Below, one piece after another: positions 54,785 to 64,000 of a DNA stretch of 64,000 nt (positions within the stretch are counted from its first letter, which is position 1; each line of letters begins with the position of its first letter). The notes under the pieces are model-generated. The model did no database searches, was not told where the DNA came from, and was given only the letters and a program-made list of their open reading frames with translations. The stretch is taken from positions 496,001 to 560,000 of the forward strand of contig JAEOAD010000026.1 of NCBI GenBank assembly GCA_036365145.1, written 5' to 3'. The translations under genes were made by a program, and so were the position numbers. Source of the DNA: Orientallactaga sibirica (taxonomy: Eukaryota; Chordata; Mammalia; Rodentia; Dipodidae).

Positions 54785-55200
54785 AAGACTTTAAGGGTCT
54801 GAAAATCGCTGAAGAAAGACCCCAGAGTCAAATAGTATGTAAAAGCATAGAGTGTTTATTCTGCAGGATTAGCCAGCATGCATGCAGGGGTCAACCACTC
54901 GTACAAAATGGCGACCCTGGGAGAAGCACGCAGGCCCCTTTTAAAACACAGCTAGGGGGAATTCCAGGCTGGTTAGGTAATCCTTTAACATGATTGGTTG
55001 ACATTTAGCAAGAGTATACATGTTACAAGCTGATTGGTTATGCAGCAGCTGAGGACCGTTAAGCAAACTTACCTATAGCTACAGAGCCACAGGAATGTAT
55101 AACATCTAACTGGCCCGTTACGGGGTTATTTTGGGATAGTGTGGTTTTTCCAGTAACTGCAAAGTGCTGTGTCAGTAATTTGGGCCCTGCAGGGAGACAG
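54785..55200 (-). mobile_element. Endogenous retrovirus solo LTR (not MaLR)
   Basis: On the minus strand there are two CCAAT-box-like sites (AACCAATCA at about 54990 and 55035), a TTTTAAAAGG TATA-like box near 54935, then AATAAACACTCTATGC near 54860, followed by a GGGGTCTTTCTTCAGCG-like downstream segment. This order is that of a U3-R-U5 LTR of an infectious-type retrovirus class. No internal retroviral genes are next to it, so it is a solo LTR. Exact ends were not resolved. Confidence 0.55.
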
Positions 55201-55219
55201 AAACTTAGGCCTATTAATG

Positions 55220-55393
55220 GTTTTTTTTTGTTTGTTTGTTTGTTTGTTTTGTTTTTTCGAGGTAGGGTCTCACTCTAACTCAGGCTGCCTGGAATTCACT
55301 ATGTAGTCTCAGGGTGGCCTTGAACTCACGGTGATCCTCCTACCTCTGCCTCCCAAGTGCTGGGATTAAAGGCGTGTGCCACCATGCCCGGCT
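55220..55393 (-). mobile_element. B1 part of a chimeric tRNA-SINE/B1 element
   Basis: T-rich tail then a full reverse B1, joined directly at 55393/55394 to the head of a tRNA SINE. CCTATTAA(T/C)G flanks the pair at 55210-55219 and 55513-55522. Confidence 0.88.
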
Positions 55394-55512
55394 CAAGAAC
55401 TCCAAGCACATGTGCCACCTTGTGCATCTGGCTTATGTGAGTCCTGGAGAATTGAACCTGGGTCCTTTGGCTTTGCAAGCAAGCACCCCAACCACAAGCC
55501 ATCTCTCCAGCC
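55394..55512 (-). mobile_element. tRNA-SINE head of the chimeric element
   Basis: Reverse head and B box only; on the minus strand it runs GGGGCTGGAGAGATGGCTTG to TTGGAGTTCTTG and then straight into B1. Confidence 0.88.
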
Positions 55513-55791
55513 CCTATTAACGTTTTTCAAGCCTGTCATGGCATCACTTTGGTTCGGGCTCTTCAAAGACCTCCCCCAAGGTTACATAAGCAAATCAACA
55601 CTTGCTAGGGAGTGGAGCGTTTTGGGTGGAACTGCCTACAAGTTGTGCAGGGGATTCGAGGCATCGGCTCTACACTGCTGTAGCTGCCTTTGAATGCCAC
55701 ACGCTCCTATAAGCAAGCCCCACCCCTGTTCCCATAACTAACGCCAAGAAACTCATTGGTTCACCAAGCAGAACTTGGCTGGGATTGTTTC

Positions 55792-55940
55792 TTTTGTTTG
55801 TTTGTTTCAAGGTAGCGTCTCACTCTAGCCTAAGTTGGTCTGGAACTCACTGTAGCCCCAGGCTGGCCTCGAACCCCTAACGATCCTCCTACCTCAGCTT
55901 CCTGAGTGCTGGGATTAAATGCATGTGCCACCACACCCCA
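55792..55940 (-). mobile_element. B1 SINE
   Basis: TTTG-type tail then reverse B1 ending GTGCCACCACACCCCA. Confidence 0.88.
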
Positions 55941-56817
55941 CGGACATCATTTCTTTGGTCTATCACCGACACCCATCTGGGGTAAGTTTGATGTTGGATA
56001 ATGTCTTGCCAGGAAAAGCCTCGTACCAAGAGAAGTCCCCACATGACTGTTAGTCCGATGGAGGGGACCCTGTGTCCAGTCTTGGTACATTGTGATGCCA
56101 TATTGTGCTCTCCAGGATTTGTCATTCTCAAAAATGTCTCGGTTAGGACAGTGACACTGTCTCTGTCCACATTAGCAGATGAAGGGCGGCCTGGTACCAT
56201 CTCCTGGCTTCGTGTCCCTTTGTATCAGCCACGTCTTGTCCACCTGCCCCAACCCCCCCCACCACTTCTTAGGGGTGAATGGCTTCACACTTTGGTCATT
56301 TCTCCCTGAAATTCTTCCCTGCTTTCCCAATACTTCCTGGCTTCGGACGGGCAGCTGCAGCATGGGCTTGGACGAGGTAGGATCTGGAATTCCGTGACCT
56401 GGTGTCTGTAGCTACCCACCACTGCCCACCCCTGCCCCGGAGCCCTCATCTACAGAGTAGAACAGGGTGAACCCCTTGGGCTTTTGATGCGGCACTTGGA
56501 AGCTGCGACTTGTCTGTTGATGGTATTATTAGCTGTTTGTTGGGTACATCAGGGAGTTCATGGGAGAGCCCAGCAAACCAGACCAGTGCCCTTCATAGCT
56601 TTATCACAGTTGATCTTGCTAGGCACCACTAACCCTCATGGAGCATGACTGAGAGGCCTTGGGTAAGAAACGATATCATTAAACACCCCTGAGCAGCAAG
56701 GTGTCAGGCTGAGTTTGGAGAAAACTATTGGTGAGGGCCTGACCCTTCCCAGCACACGTCAGGCTACCAGGGATCCCGCTGTTGCTGTCACATGGTCTTA
56801 AAATTCCCTTAGCCTCG
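55941..56817. other. Intergenic, nothing recognised
   Basis: Short overlapping frames on both strands; possibly older LTR material, not resolved. Confidence 0.35.
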
Positions 56818-57400
56818 ATGGCGGTTTGAATCGTGTTTTGAACGCGTGGTCCCCAGCTAGTGGCCATTGGAGAGGTAGAGCCCTGCTGGAGGAGATGTGT
56901 TCTTTGGGGGTGGGGTTTGGGGTGCCGTAGTCTACCTTCCCCTTTGGCCAGAGCTCAGCTCACTCTTCCTGCTGTTTGTCAGCTGTGATGGCAAGATGTG
57001 ATGTCAAACCTCTGCTCTGCCATCTTTTCCCTGCCATGCTGAGACTCCTCCTTGAACCTGTAAGTCAAAATGAACTCTTTCGGGCTGTGAAGATGGCTTA
57101 GCGGTTAAGGCGTTTGCCTGCAAAGCCAAAGAATCCCAGTTCGATTCTCCAGGACCCACGTAAGCCAAATGCGCAAGGGGGCGCACGCATCTGGAGTTTG
57201 CTTGCAGTGGCTGGAGGCCCTGGCGCACCCGTTCTCTCTCTCTCTCTTTCTCTCTGCCTCTTTCTCTCTCAAATAAATAAATAAATAAAATATATTTTAA
57301 AAAATAAAAGCGAAAAAATAAAAAGTAAATGCTTTCCTCCCATCAACTGCTTTGGCTGGGTGTTTTGTCCCAGCAGTGTGAAGGTGACTACGGTAACCTG
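56818..57400 (+). mobile_element. MaLR-type solo LTR interrupted by a tRNA SINE
   Basis: The left part (56818-57079) runs from GGCGGTTTGAATCG to AAGTCAAAATGAACTC. The right part (about 57328-57400) has the terminal GCTTTGGCTGGGTGTTTTGT and GTGAAGGTGACTACGG. The SINE at 57080-57310 separates them, so the LTR is older. Confidence 0.6.
57080..57310 (+). mobile_element. B2/DIP-type tRNA SINE inside an LTR
   Basis: GGGCTGTGAAGATGGCTTAG to the (AAAT)n tail; contains GCGCAAGGGGGCGCACGC. Confidence 0.93.
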
Positions 57401-57489
57401 TAAGACTGTGCCACTGTGTTACCCATAGCTCTGAACTCATCTTTATAAAATCTCTTTGTCTCCTCTATAAAGATGCCCTGCTCTGCTGG

Positions 57490-57729
57490 CCTTTTTTTTT
57501 TTTTTTTTTTTGAGAGAGAGATAGAGAGAGAGGGAGAGAGAATAGGCCACCAGGGCCTTTCAGCCACTGTGAACGAACTCCAGACACAAGTGCCCCCTTG
57601 TGGGCATGCATGGCATTGCATGCTTGCATCATTGTTGTGCCTGACTATGCAAGGGAACTGGAGGATTCGAACAGGAGTCCTTAGGCTTCACAGGCAAGTC
57701 CTTTAACCGCTAAGCCATCTCTCCAGTCC
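57490..57729 (-). mobile_element. tRNA SINE, long subfamily
   Basis: Reverse with T-run; GTGCCCCCTTGTGG at 57590-57603 is one base from the CTCF core. Confidence 0.93.
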
Positions 57730-57852
57730 TCTGCTAACTTTTATGTTGGTGACATGAAAACTATGACGTGTGGTAGGCAGGATTGGTTTTGCCTTCAAAG
57801 ATCCATTTTTCTATTCTATCTTTTTCTTTTTAAATATTTTTATTTATTTGAG

Positions 57853-57996
57853 CTGGGCCTGGTGGTGCACGCTTTTAATCCCAGCACTCGGGAGGCAGAG
57901 GTAGGAGGATTGCCGAGAGTTCAAGGCCATCCTGAGACTACACAGTGAATTCCAGGTCAGCCTGAGCTACAGTGAGACCCTACCTCGGAAAAGCAA

Positions 57997-58027
<31 letters not shown>
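57853..58027 (+). mobile_element. B1 SINE inserted in a tRNA-SINE tail, 21 bp target duplication
   Basis: CTGGGCCTGGTGGTGCACGC to an (AAAT)n tail. The 21 bp at 57832-57852 and 58028-58048 are identical (TATTTTTATTTATTTGAG within). Confidence 0.93.
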
Positions 58028-58229
58028 AAATATTTTTATTTATTTGAGAGAGAAAGAGAGACAGAGTGAAAGATGGCAGGCGAGAGAGTATGGACATATC
58101 AGGGCCTCTTGCCACTGCAAATGAACTCCACTTTGTGCATCTGGCTTTATGTGGGTACCTGGGGTTTGAACACTGGCCATCACACTTTGCAAACAAGCAC
58201 CTTTAACCACAGAGACATCTCTCCAGTCC
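58028..58229 (-). mobile_element. B2/DIP-type tRNA SINE, host of a B1 insertion
   Basis: Reverse copy; its tail is split by the B1 at 57853-58027. Confidence 0.92.
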
Positions 58230-58708
58230 TATGCTCTCTCTCTCTCTCTCTCTCTTTCTCTCTTTTTCAAAGAGCCCCCAACATATTCTTTGTTGAGCCA
58301 CCACCTCTTTCTGTCTGGACATGTGGTCTGTATGGGGCTGTCCTCTCTTCTCCAGCCAGCGTGGACACAAGAAGGAAGCCCCATCCATCAGAGCCACAAT
58401 GATTGGTTCATAGACAGCCGCATGAGTCATGTGTCAAGGAAGCGTGGTCCTGCGGTTTGGCCTGGCATGAGAGCCATCCTTTCCTCGGAGGTCGTCACGT
58501 GACTAGGTACTGGCAGAGACTACTCCGTCCCCAACCCCGTGAAGCCAACACAAGGAAAAGAAACACTGGCACAGGGAAGTTGAAATGCTCTGACTACCGT
58601 GCTGGGCCACAGAGCCAATGGGCGGCAATGACGGAGCCAATTAAATCCTATGTCATGCTAATGTTGCTTGCAGTCTCTGTCACTTGTAATTAAAAAGTCC
58701 TTGTTATG

Positions 58709-58974
58709 GGCTGGAGAGATGGCTTAGGGGTTAAGGCGCCTGCCTCCTAAGCCTAAGCACGCTGGTTCCAATGTCCAGCGGTTCCAATCTCCAGGTCCCA
58801 CGTTTAGCCAGATGCAAAGTGACACAAGGGCGCAATGCTGCACTTGTCCACAAGGGGGCGCACGCATCTGGATTTCGTTCCCAGCAGCTGAGAGACTGCT
58901 GGCACGCCCATCTCTATCTGTCTTCCTCTCCCTGTCTGTCTCTCTCTGTGCCTCTCTCCAAAAAAAAAAAAAAA
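58709..58974 (+). mobile_element. tRNA SINE, long subfamily, good copy
   Basis: Has GATGCAAAGTGACACAAGGG, then CCACAAGGGGGCGC at 58848-58861 (one base from the CTCF core); a short local duplication GGTTCCAAT occurs around the B box. Confidence 0.94.
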
Positions 58975-59015
58975 TTACAACAGAAAACATATTATCCCTT
59001 TTGAAAGGTCTGCCC

Positions 59016-59249
59016 TTTTTTTGAATATTTATTTATTTGAGAAAGAACGAGAGAGAGAGGCAGACAGAGAGAGAGAGAAAGAGAAAGAGATAGCATGGCC
59101 ACTCCAGGGCCTCCTGCCACTGCAAACAAACTCCAGATGCACGCACCACTTTGTGCATCTGGCTTTACGTGGTTACCGGAGAATTGAACCCAGGCTGTCA
59201 GGCTTTGCAAGCAAGCACTTTTAACTGCCAAGCCTTCTCTCCAGCCCAG
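59016..59249 (-). mobile_element. B2/DIP-type tRNA SINE
   Basis: Reverse copy, head CTTCTCTCCAGCCCA; TCTGCCCTTTTTTTG / GGTTTGCCTG flanks. Confidence 0.93.
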
Positions 59250-59355
59250 GTTTGCCTGTTAACATTAGACACATCATTAGCCTAAAGAGATGGTTTTTTC
59301 ATGGTAGAATTTCAGGCCTTGGTGTGAAAGGGAGGTCACCAGGACATTTTTTTTT

Positions 59356-59456
59356 ATATGGAAATGCTTCACAAATTTGCATATCATCCTTGCGCAGGGG
59401 CCATGCTAATCTGTGCGTCCTTCCAATTTTAGTCGATGTGCTGCGGGAGCGAGCAC
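59356..59456 (-). pseudogene. U6 snRNA retropseudogene
   Basis: On the minus strand the sequence starts GTGCTCGCT and contains GCAGCACAT, ACTAAAATTGG, GATTAGCATGGCCCCTGCGC and AAGGATGA, then ends at CCATAT. These are the conserved blocks of U6 spliceosomal RNA along its whole length. It differs from U6 at about ten places, including the 5' stem-loop and a 3 nt deletion after TTGGAA. Its end runs into an A-tail (plus-strand T-run 59347-59355) instead of the normal T-run. Near-duplicate flanks (CACCAGGACAT at 59337, CACCGGCACAT at 59457) point to LINE-driven retroposition. Confidence 0.92.
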
Positions 59457-59895
59457 CACCGGCACATATTGAAGTGGACTGAGGAACCGGATATGCTCAA
59501 ACCCACCTGCCACTGACCACATCCTCTGCCTGGCACTGACGCTGTCCCTGCTCGCAGACCGTCTCCACCACGCAGCTCCTTGCATCACTCCAGGCCTGAG
59601 GATGCAGCCAGCTCAGTGCCCACTGCACACAAGAGCAGATCTCAGGCAGAGCCATTCATAGCACACCCCTCCTCCACCTCCTACCGCTGCCCGCCGCCAG
59701 CTGCCCTGCGGTCAGAATTAGGAGCACCTCTGTGTGAGGCCCAGCTGAGCCGACAGCTTGTCCCAGAAACGCCAGCTCTCATCCCACCTCTGATGACGGA
59801 CCTTCTCCTCTTAGGCTTCAGACAAGGATGACACAGGGAGCAAGAGTCTGTTTCTCTTAAAGTTAAAATGGCTTCCAAGTCAAGAGAGGAATAAA
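59457..59895. other. Intergenic, nothing recognised
   Basis: GC-richer sequence after the U6 copy; frames at 59580-59831 (plus) and 59681-59878 (minus) overlap and match nothing I know. Confidence 0.4.
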
Positions 59896-60120
59896 TTTTT
59901 AAAAATATTTTATTTCTATTTATTTATTTGACAGAGAGAAACAGGGGAGAAAAGAGAGAGAGTGAGAATGGGCACGCCAGGGCCTCCAGCCACTGCAAAT
60001 GAACTCCGGACACATGTGCCACCTTGTGTATCTGGCTAACGTAGGTCCTGGGGAATTGAGCCTGGGTCCTTTGGCTTTGCAGGCAAATGCCTTAACCTCT
60101 AAGCCATCTCCTCCAGCCCA
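59896..60120 (-). mobile_element. B2/DIP-type tRNA SINE
   Basis: Reverse copy; GAGGAATAAATTTT before and AGGAGTAAGTTTT after suggest target duplication. Confidence 0.93.
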
Positions 60121-60342
60121 GGAGTAAGTTTTAATGCAATTGGATGGAAACTATGACTAACAATAGCCAGTAAATCATAAATTTACTGTCACATCAGATC
60201 TTAAATGTCCTCAGTACTTACAAACAGAAAGGTCACCATGCCAGGTGAAAGATGTGTTAAATAACTTGATTTTAATTATTTCACAGTATATATACATCAA
60301 ACCACCCTGTAACACCTTAAATTTATATTTTAAAAAATGTCT

Positions 60343-60540
60343 GGGCTGCAGAGATGGCTCAGCAGTTAAGGCACTTTCCTGCAAAGCCTGAGGACCCAGG
60401 TTTGATTTCCCAGGACCCACATAAAGCCAGATGTACAAGGTGGTGCATGGGTCTGGAGTTTGTTCATTGCAGTGGCTAGAGGCCCTGACATGCCTTTTTT
60501 TCCCCCTCGCTCCCTCTCTCTCAAATAAATATTTAAAAAA
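60343..60540 (+). mobile_element. B2/DIP-type tRNA SINE
   Basis: GGGCTGCAGAGATGGCTCAG to CAAATAAATATTT. Confidence 0.93.
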
Positions 60541-60548
60541 TAATTGTC

Positions 60549-60678
60549 ACTTATACCTCATATTCAGCACTCAGGAGGCAGAGGTGAGAAGACTGTTCTA
60601 AGTTCAAGGCCACCCTGAGACTACATAGTGAATTCCAGGTCAGCCTGGGCTAGAGTGAGACCCTACTTCAGGAAAAAC
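60549..60678 (+). mobile_element. B1 SINE, 5' shortened
   Basis: CTTATACCTCATATTCAGCA to CCTACTTCAGGAAAAAC. Confidence 0.8.
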
Positions 60679-61254
60679 AATAGCTATATTGTCCATGATA
60701 GGGTCCACCAAAGAATGCAAGGGAAAGAGACTAAAATCAACTCTCAGAAGATCAAAGACTCTTCCACACAGTTGATGTTCATTCACGGCTCATAATGAGT
60801 TCAAGCGCAGCGTTGGGGCGGTGGAGTCGTTCCCTACTGAGTTCCAGACGTAGCCTCAGAGACCAGGACGTAGTCTGTGACGCTGTCAGGAAACACTAGC
60901 AGTGGGGAAGAAAGCAAGCAGCACACCTTGCCAGGCTAAGCCCCAGTCCTGGCCCAGCACCACATGGGGGCTCCAAAGGGCACACACGTCACCTCTGAGT
61001 GTGTCCCCATGCAAGGAAAACCCAGGCCATCAGACTCCCTGCCTGGCAACAGACACACTGGAACAAAGGAAGAGATAAGCTCCCAGGCACTGTGGCCCTC
61101 TGTGCTCAAGAGCTGTGATTCTTGGAGAGAGAGCAGTTGGAGGGAACAGAGGGGGTGGGGACGTAGCTCACAGATCCTGCCTGCATCACCTCGGCAGCAT
61201 GGCGGGCGGCTGGGTTGTTGGCAGTTCCATGTGCAATGGCCCCCACAGCCTCAG

Positions 61255-61480
61255 GCGCTTTGAATGCTCGGACACCAGCTGGTGGCACTGTTTGGGGCGG
61301 TTGTGGCATCTTTGGGAGCATAGCCTGGCTGGCAGAAGTGGGTCACCGAAGAAGGACTTCTGCTTCTCACCCTGTCAAGATGTAGCTGTGCAAAAACCGC
61401 CACCGCCATGGACCGGGTGCCATCCATAGTAGCCATGTCTGCCCACCATAATGGACTAAAACCGTGAGCCAACATAAATC
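61255..61480 (+). mobile_element. Diverged MaLR-like LTR fragment
   Basis: Contains GAATGCTCGGACACCAGCTG and CCATAATGGACTAAAACCGTGAGCC with AACATAAATCC, weakly matching the other copies. It borders the GATA-type microsatellite. Confidence 0.4.
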
Positions 61481-61519
61481 CTACATTAATCAGGGTTTTC
61501 CAGAGAGACAGAAGCAAAG

Positions 61520-61760
61520 CTAGGTGGGTGGGTGGGTGGATGGATGGATGGATAGATAGATGGCATAAATGATATAGATGATATGTAGATAGATACGGTA
61601 ATATAGTAATATATTAGTATAATATGTATATATATATAGTAATTTATTAGTAATATTAGGTAATATAGATAATAGATAGGTAGATAGTTGGTGGGTAAAT
61701 GATAGATAGATGATAGACATAAAGATCTATAGATAGATATAGTAGAGAGAGAGAGATGAT
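61520..61760. repeat. Compound GGTG/GATG/GATA tract
   Basis: GGTGGGTGGGTG, GATGGATGGATG and many GATAGATA units mixed with ATAT stretches, about 240 bp. Confidence 0.92.
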
Positions 61761-61768
61761 AGGTTTTT

Positions 61769-61996
61769 AAAAAAAAATTTTTTTATTTATTTGCAAGTAG
61801 AGAGAGAGAGAGAGAAAGAGAGAGAGATGAAAGACAGACAGAATGGGCACGCCAGGACTTCCAGCTGCTGCAAATGAACTCTAGTCGCATGCACCTCTTT
61901 GTGCATATGGCTTTACGTAGGTATCAGGGAATTAAAATCTGGGTCATTAGGCTTTTCAGCTAAGTGCCTTAACCACTGAGCCATCTCTCCAGCCCA
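61769..61996 (-). mobile_element. B2/DIP-type tRNA SINE
   Basis: Reverse copy; GATAGGTTTTT before and GATAGGCTTTA after. Confidence 0.92.
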
Positions 61997-62043
61997 GATA
62001 GATAGGCTTTATCCTGAGAATAATGACTGCTACAGGATGGTGT

Positions 62044-62250
62044 TTTTAAAAAAAATAATAATATTTTTAGTTATTTGAGAAAAAGAGAGAGGGAGAGAAG
62101 GGGTGTGGCAGCACTTCCTGCCACTCTAAACAGATTCCAGATGCCTGCACCCTTTGTGCACCTGGCACTAAGCGAGTACTGGGGGATCGAACCCAGGCCA
62201 CCAGGCTTTTCAACAAGTGCCTTTGACCGCTGAGCCATCTTCCCAGCCCA
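62044..62250 (-). mobile_element. B2/DIP-type tRNA SINE
   Basis: Reverse copy, diverged body. Confidence 0.9.
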
Positions 62251-63132
62251 CAAAAGTTTTCCGTGGCGCTGTTGTGGAGTTCTCAGTGAATGCGTGCAGA
62301 TGGACCCACGGCTACAGCTAGCACCTGCTTCCAAGTATTTTTCAACTTGCAAAGAATGCGCTGGGCCCCTGGATGAATGCTGAGCCCCTGGGTTGTTTGC
62401 GTGCATGCTGGTGACAGGGAGAGGAAATAAGTCAAGTGCAGCACTGTCATTTTCCTCCTGGAGTGTGATAAGCTTGCATTTGCAGTAATTCCAAGTTTTC
62501 CATGGTGAGTTTCTTCCAAAGTGCTGTAGAACGCCTTGGCTCCACGCCTTCCATTCTCCACTGCGTAATTGAGGGCCGCCGTCTCCCCAGGGCGGCTTTC
62601 AAGTGAAAGCCCACATGCCTGCCAGGGCTCTTTCTCCTGAGTCCAGCATCCAGCTTCCATTTATAGAAAGTGAGTTGGAGGGAGGAAAGAAAGAAAAAGA
62701 AAGGATCGCATAATTGTGCTCACCCCCCCCCAACATATATTGTTTTGAGTGCATCACTTCTGGAAGACTCTAAGAGTTTCCACCTTGAAATTCTGTGACT
62801 TCTGAAAAGTTAGTAGCCGTGTGGGCCCCAAGGAGAGTAAGATTTGACATTCTACACTTAACACACAGGTGAACATTTTTCTTGGGAGGGAAACACTCCA
62901 CAAGACAATTTATTCCAGACACTTAGGACAATGTATTTCATAAAACAAGAGACACACAGCAATTCGCCAAGGGGCCGAGTGGCCCACGCCCCGGTCTGCA
63001 GCGTTGTAAATCTGACCCACGAGAGCAACCAAACATGGGAGTCCAGAATCCTGGGCTTTTAGCTTCACACCCCACCTCCCAGTCCTTGCACAACTATAAT
63101 GAGGAAACTGGTGAGATCCCTATTTAAAGTCC
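62251..63132. other. Intergenic, nothing recognised
   Basis: Repeat-poor 880 bp with a C-run at 62724-62732; no supported gene. Confidence 0.4.
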
Positions 63133-63247
63133 CAAGAGAAACTGCTCATGGTGTAATGCCAGCCCTTCAGAGCATAGAAGCAGGAGGATCAGGAATTCGA
63201 GACCAGCCTGGGTTACATGAGATCCTGTCTCAAAGAAAAAACAAAAC
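63133..63247 (+). mobile_element. B1-like SINE, diverged
   Basis: CTGCTCATGGTGTAATGCCA to GTCTCAAAGAAAAAAC. Confidence 0.65.
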
Positions 63248-63266
63248 AAAAACCTAAAATAAATCA

Positions 63267-63610
63267 ATCTGGGGCAATGGTTCAGTGGATAAAGCGCTTG
63301 CCATGCAGGCGTGAGTGCCCGAGTTCAAATCCCCAGAGCCCCCATAAAGCCAGACATTGTGGTGTGAGTGTCTACAGTCCTACCGCACATCGGGTGAGAA
63401 GGGAGGTGAGACAGAATTACACGGGCACTCGTGGGACAGCTGGCTTGGCAAACACAGTGGTGAACAAGGGGCTGTAACTTAAAACACAGTGGAAGGTGGG
63501 GACCGACTGTTGAAGTGGTCCTCTGACCTCCACGCATGTGCTGTGGCACTCCCACGTGTGCCCTCACCTATGACAACATGCACACGAGCATTATACACAT
63601 ACATAGACAC
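63267..63610 (+). mobile_element. Old B2-superfamily (B3/B4-like) SINE
   Basis: GGGGCAATGGTTCAGTGGAT, B box GAGTTCAAATCCCC, and a 3' end with CCTCTGACCTCCACGCATG and CACACGAGCATTATACACAT. Confidence 0.55.
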
Positions 63611-63852
63611 TCTGCCCCCAAGAGGAAACAACTACACTTCCCTAGAGAAGAAGAAAGCCAGACTGACAATCGCCACTCATTTCGACTGACTGTCCTCGCT
63701 TAGTCCCCCGCCTGTTGTTCTTAGCCTCGGACTGTCAGCTGTCCACGTCAGGAATGTGGCTGACGCATGTGCTGGAGGCTTTGGGAGACATGTAGCTTAG
63801 TGAGGAGCAAAGAAAGTCAGATACTAACTGGAATAAAAAAGACTTCAGCTCG

Positions 63853-64000
63853 GGGCTACAGAGATGGCTTAGTGGTTAAGGCACTTGCCTGTGAAGCCAA
63901 AGGACCCAGGTTCAATTCCCCAGGACCCACGTAAGCCAGAAGCACATGGGGGTGCATGCATCTGAGTTCATTTGCAGCAGCTGGAGGCCCTGGTTCACCC
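63853..64000 (+). mobile_element. B2/DIP-type tRNA SINE, cut by window end
   Basis: GGGGCTACAGAGATGGCTTA to GGCCCTGGTTCACCC. Confidence 0.93.

Noticed and set aside
60964..61429. Overlapping frames on both strands as a small gene
   Set aside because: Part is an LTR-like fragment; no start context, splice sites or family resemblance.
61500..61760. Telomere-like GGTGGGTG and GATA block as a structural element
   Set aside because: Best explained as an ordinary compound microsatellite.
837..64000. SINE heads as functional tRNA genes
   Set aside because: They have A and B boxes but do not fold as a cloverleaf with an anticodon arm and are followed by SINE bodies and tails.

Overview
This is mammalian genomic DNA from a rodent. 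It contains the 3' half of one host gene, written on the plus strand, in a landscape full of retroposons. The gene is Cmah, which encodes CMP-N-acetylneuraminic acid hydroxylase. Nine exons (2400-2547, 3629-3710, 5451-5588, 10172-10307, 23009-23149, 27390-27564, 29623-29739, 32064-32179 and 36538-36633) join in consistent phase, with GT-AG borders and no internal stop. They give 375 codons ending at TAG 36611-36613. If the upstream part outside the window has the usual 202 or so residues (Rieske domain plus the start of the metallo-beta-lactamase-like domain), the protein is 577 residues, the length I recall for the mouse and pig enzymes. Nothing visible is broken, so this animal probably makes Neu5Gc, unlike humans.

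The organism is inferred from repeats. There are about 40 short 7SL-derived B1 elements and about 70 copies of a tRNA-derived SINE of the B2 superfamily. The latter has A box TGGCTTAGCGG and B box GGTTCGATTCC, a CT-rich 3' part and an AAATAAATA tail. The head resembles murid B2, but the body and tail do not, which fits the DIP-type SINEs described in jerboas and their relatives (Dipodoidea). The species cannot be fixed from the sequence alone.

Layout. 1-2399: intron with SINEs. 2400-36633: the nine Cmah exons and their introns. The 12.7 kb intron between the fourth and fifth visible exons holds a nearly full-length but dead sense-strand LINE-1 (about 13960-21560). 36634-41400: a probable 3' UTR intron or UTR region (a strong donor lies 20 nt after the stop) and low-repeat AT-rich sequence with AATAAA signals. 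41400-64000: no gene recognised. This part holds SINEs, MaLR-type solo LTRs, one other retroviral LTR, two LINE-1 3' fragments, a U6 snRNA retropseudogene (59356-59456, minus), minisatellites and microsatellites.

No new multi-gene system is present. The most interesting items are a B1 insertion whose target-site duplication starts at the second base of a Cmah splice donor; a long subfamily of the tRNA SINE carrying CTCF-like motifs, one a perfect match; a chimeric tRNA-SINE/B1 element with one shared target duplication; an LTR nested in a relative of the same family next to an exon; and a tandemly repeated LINE-1 5' UTR with ORF1 and ORF2 in one open frame. SINE borders are read by eye and may be off by about 10-20 bases.
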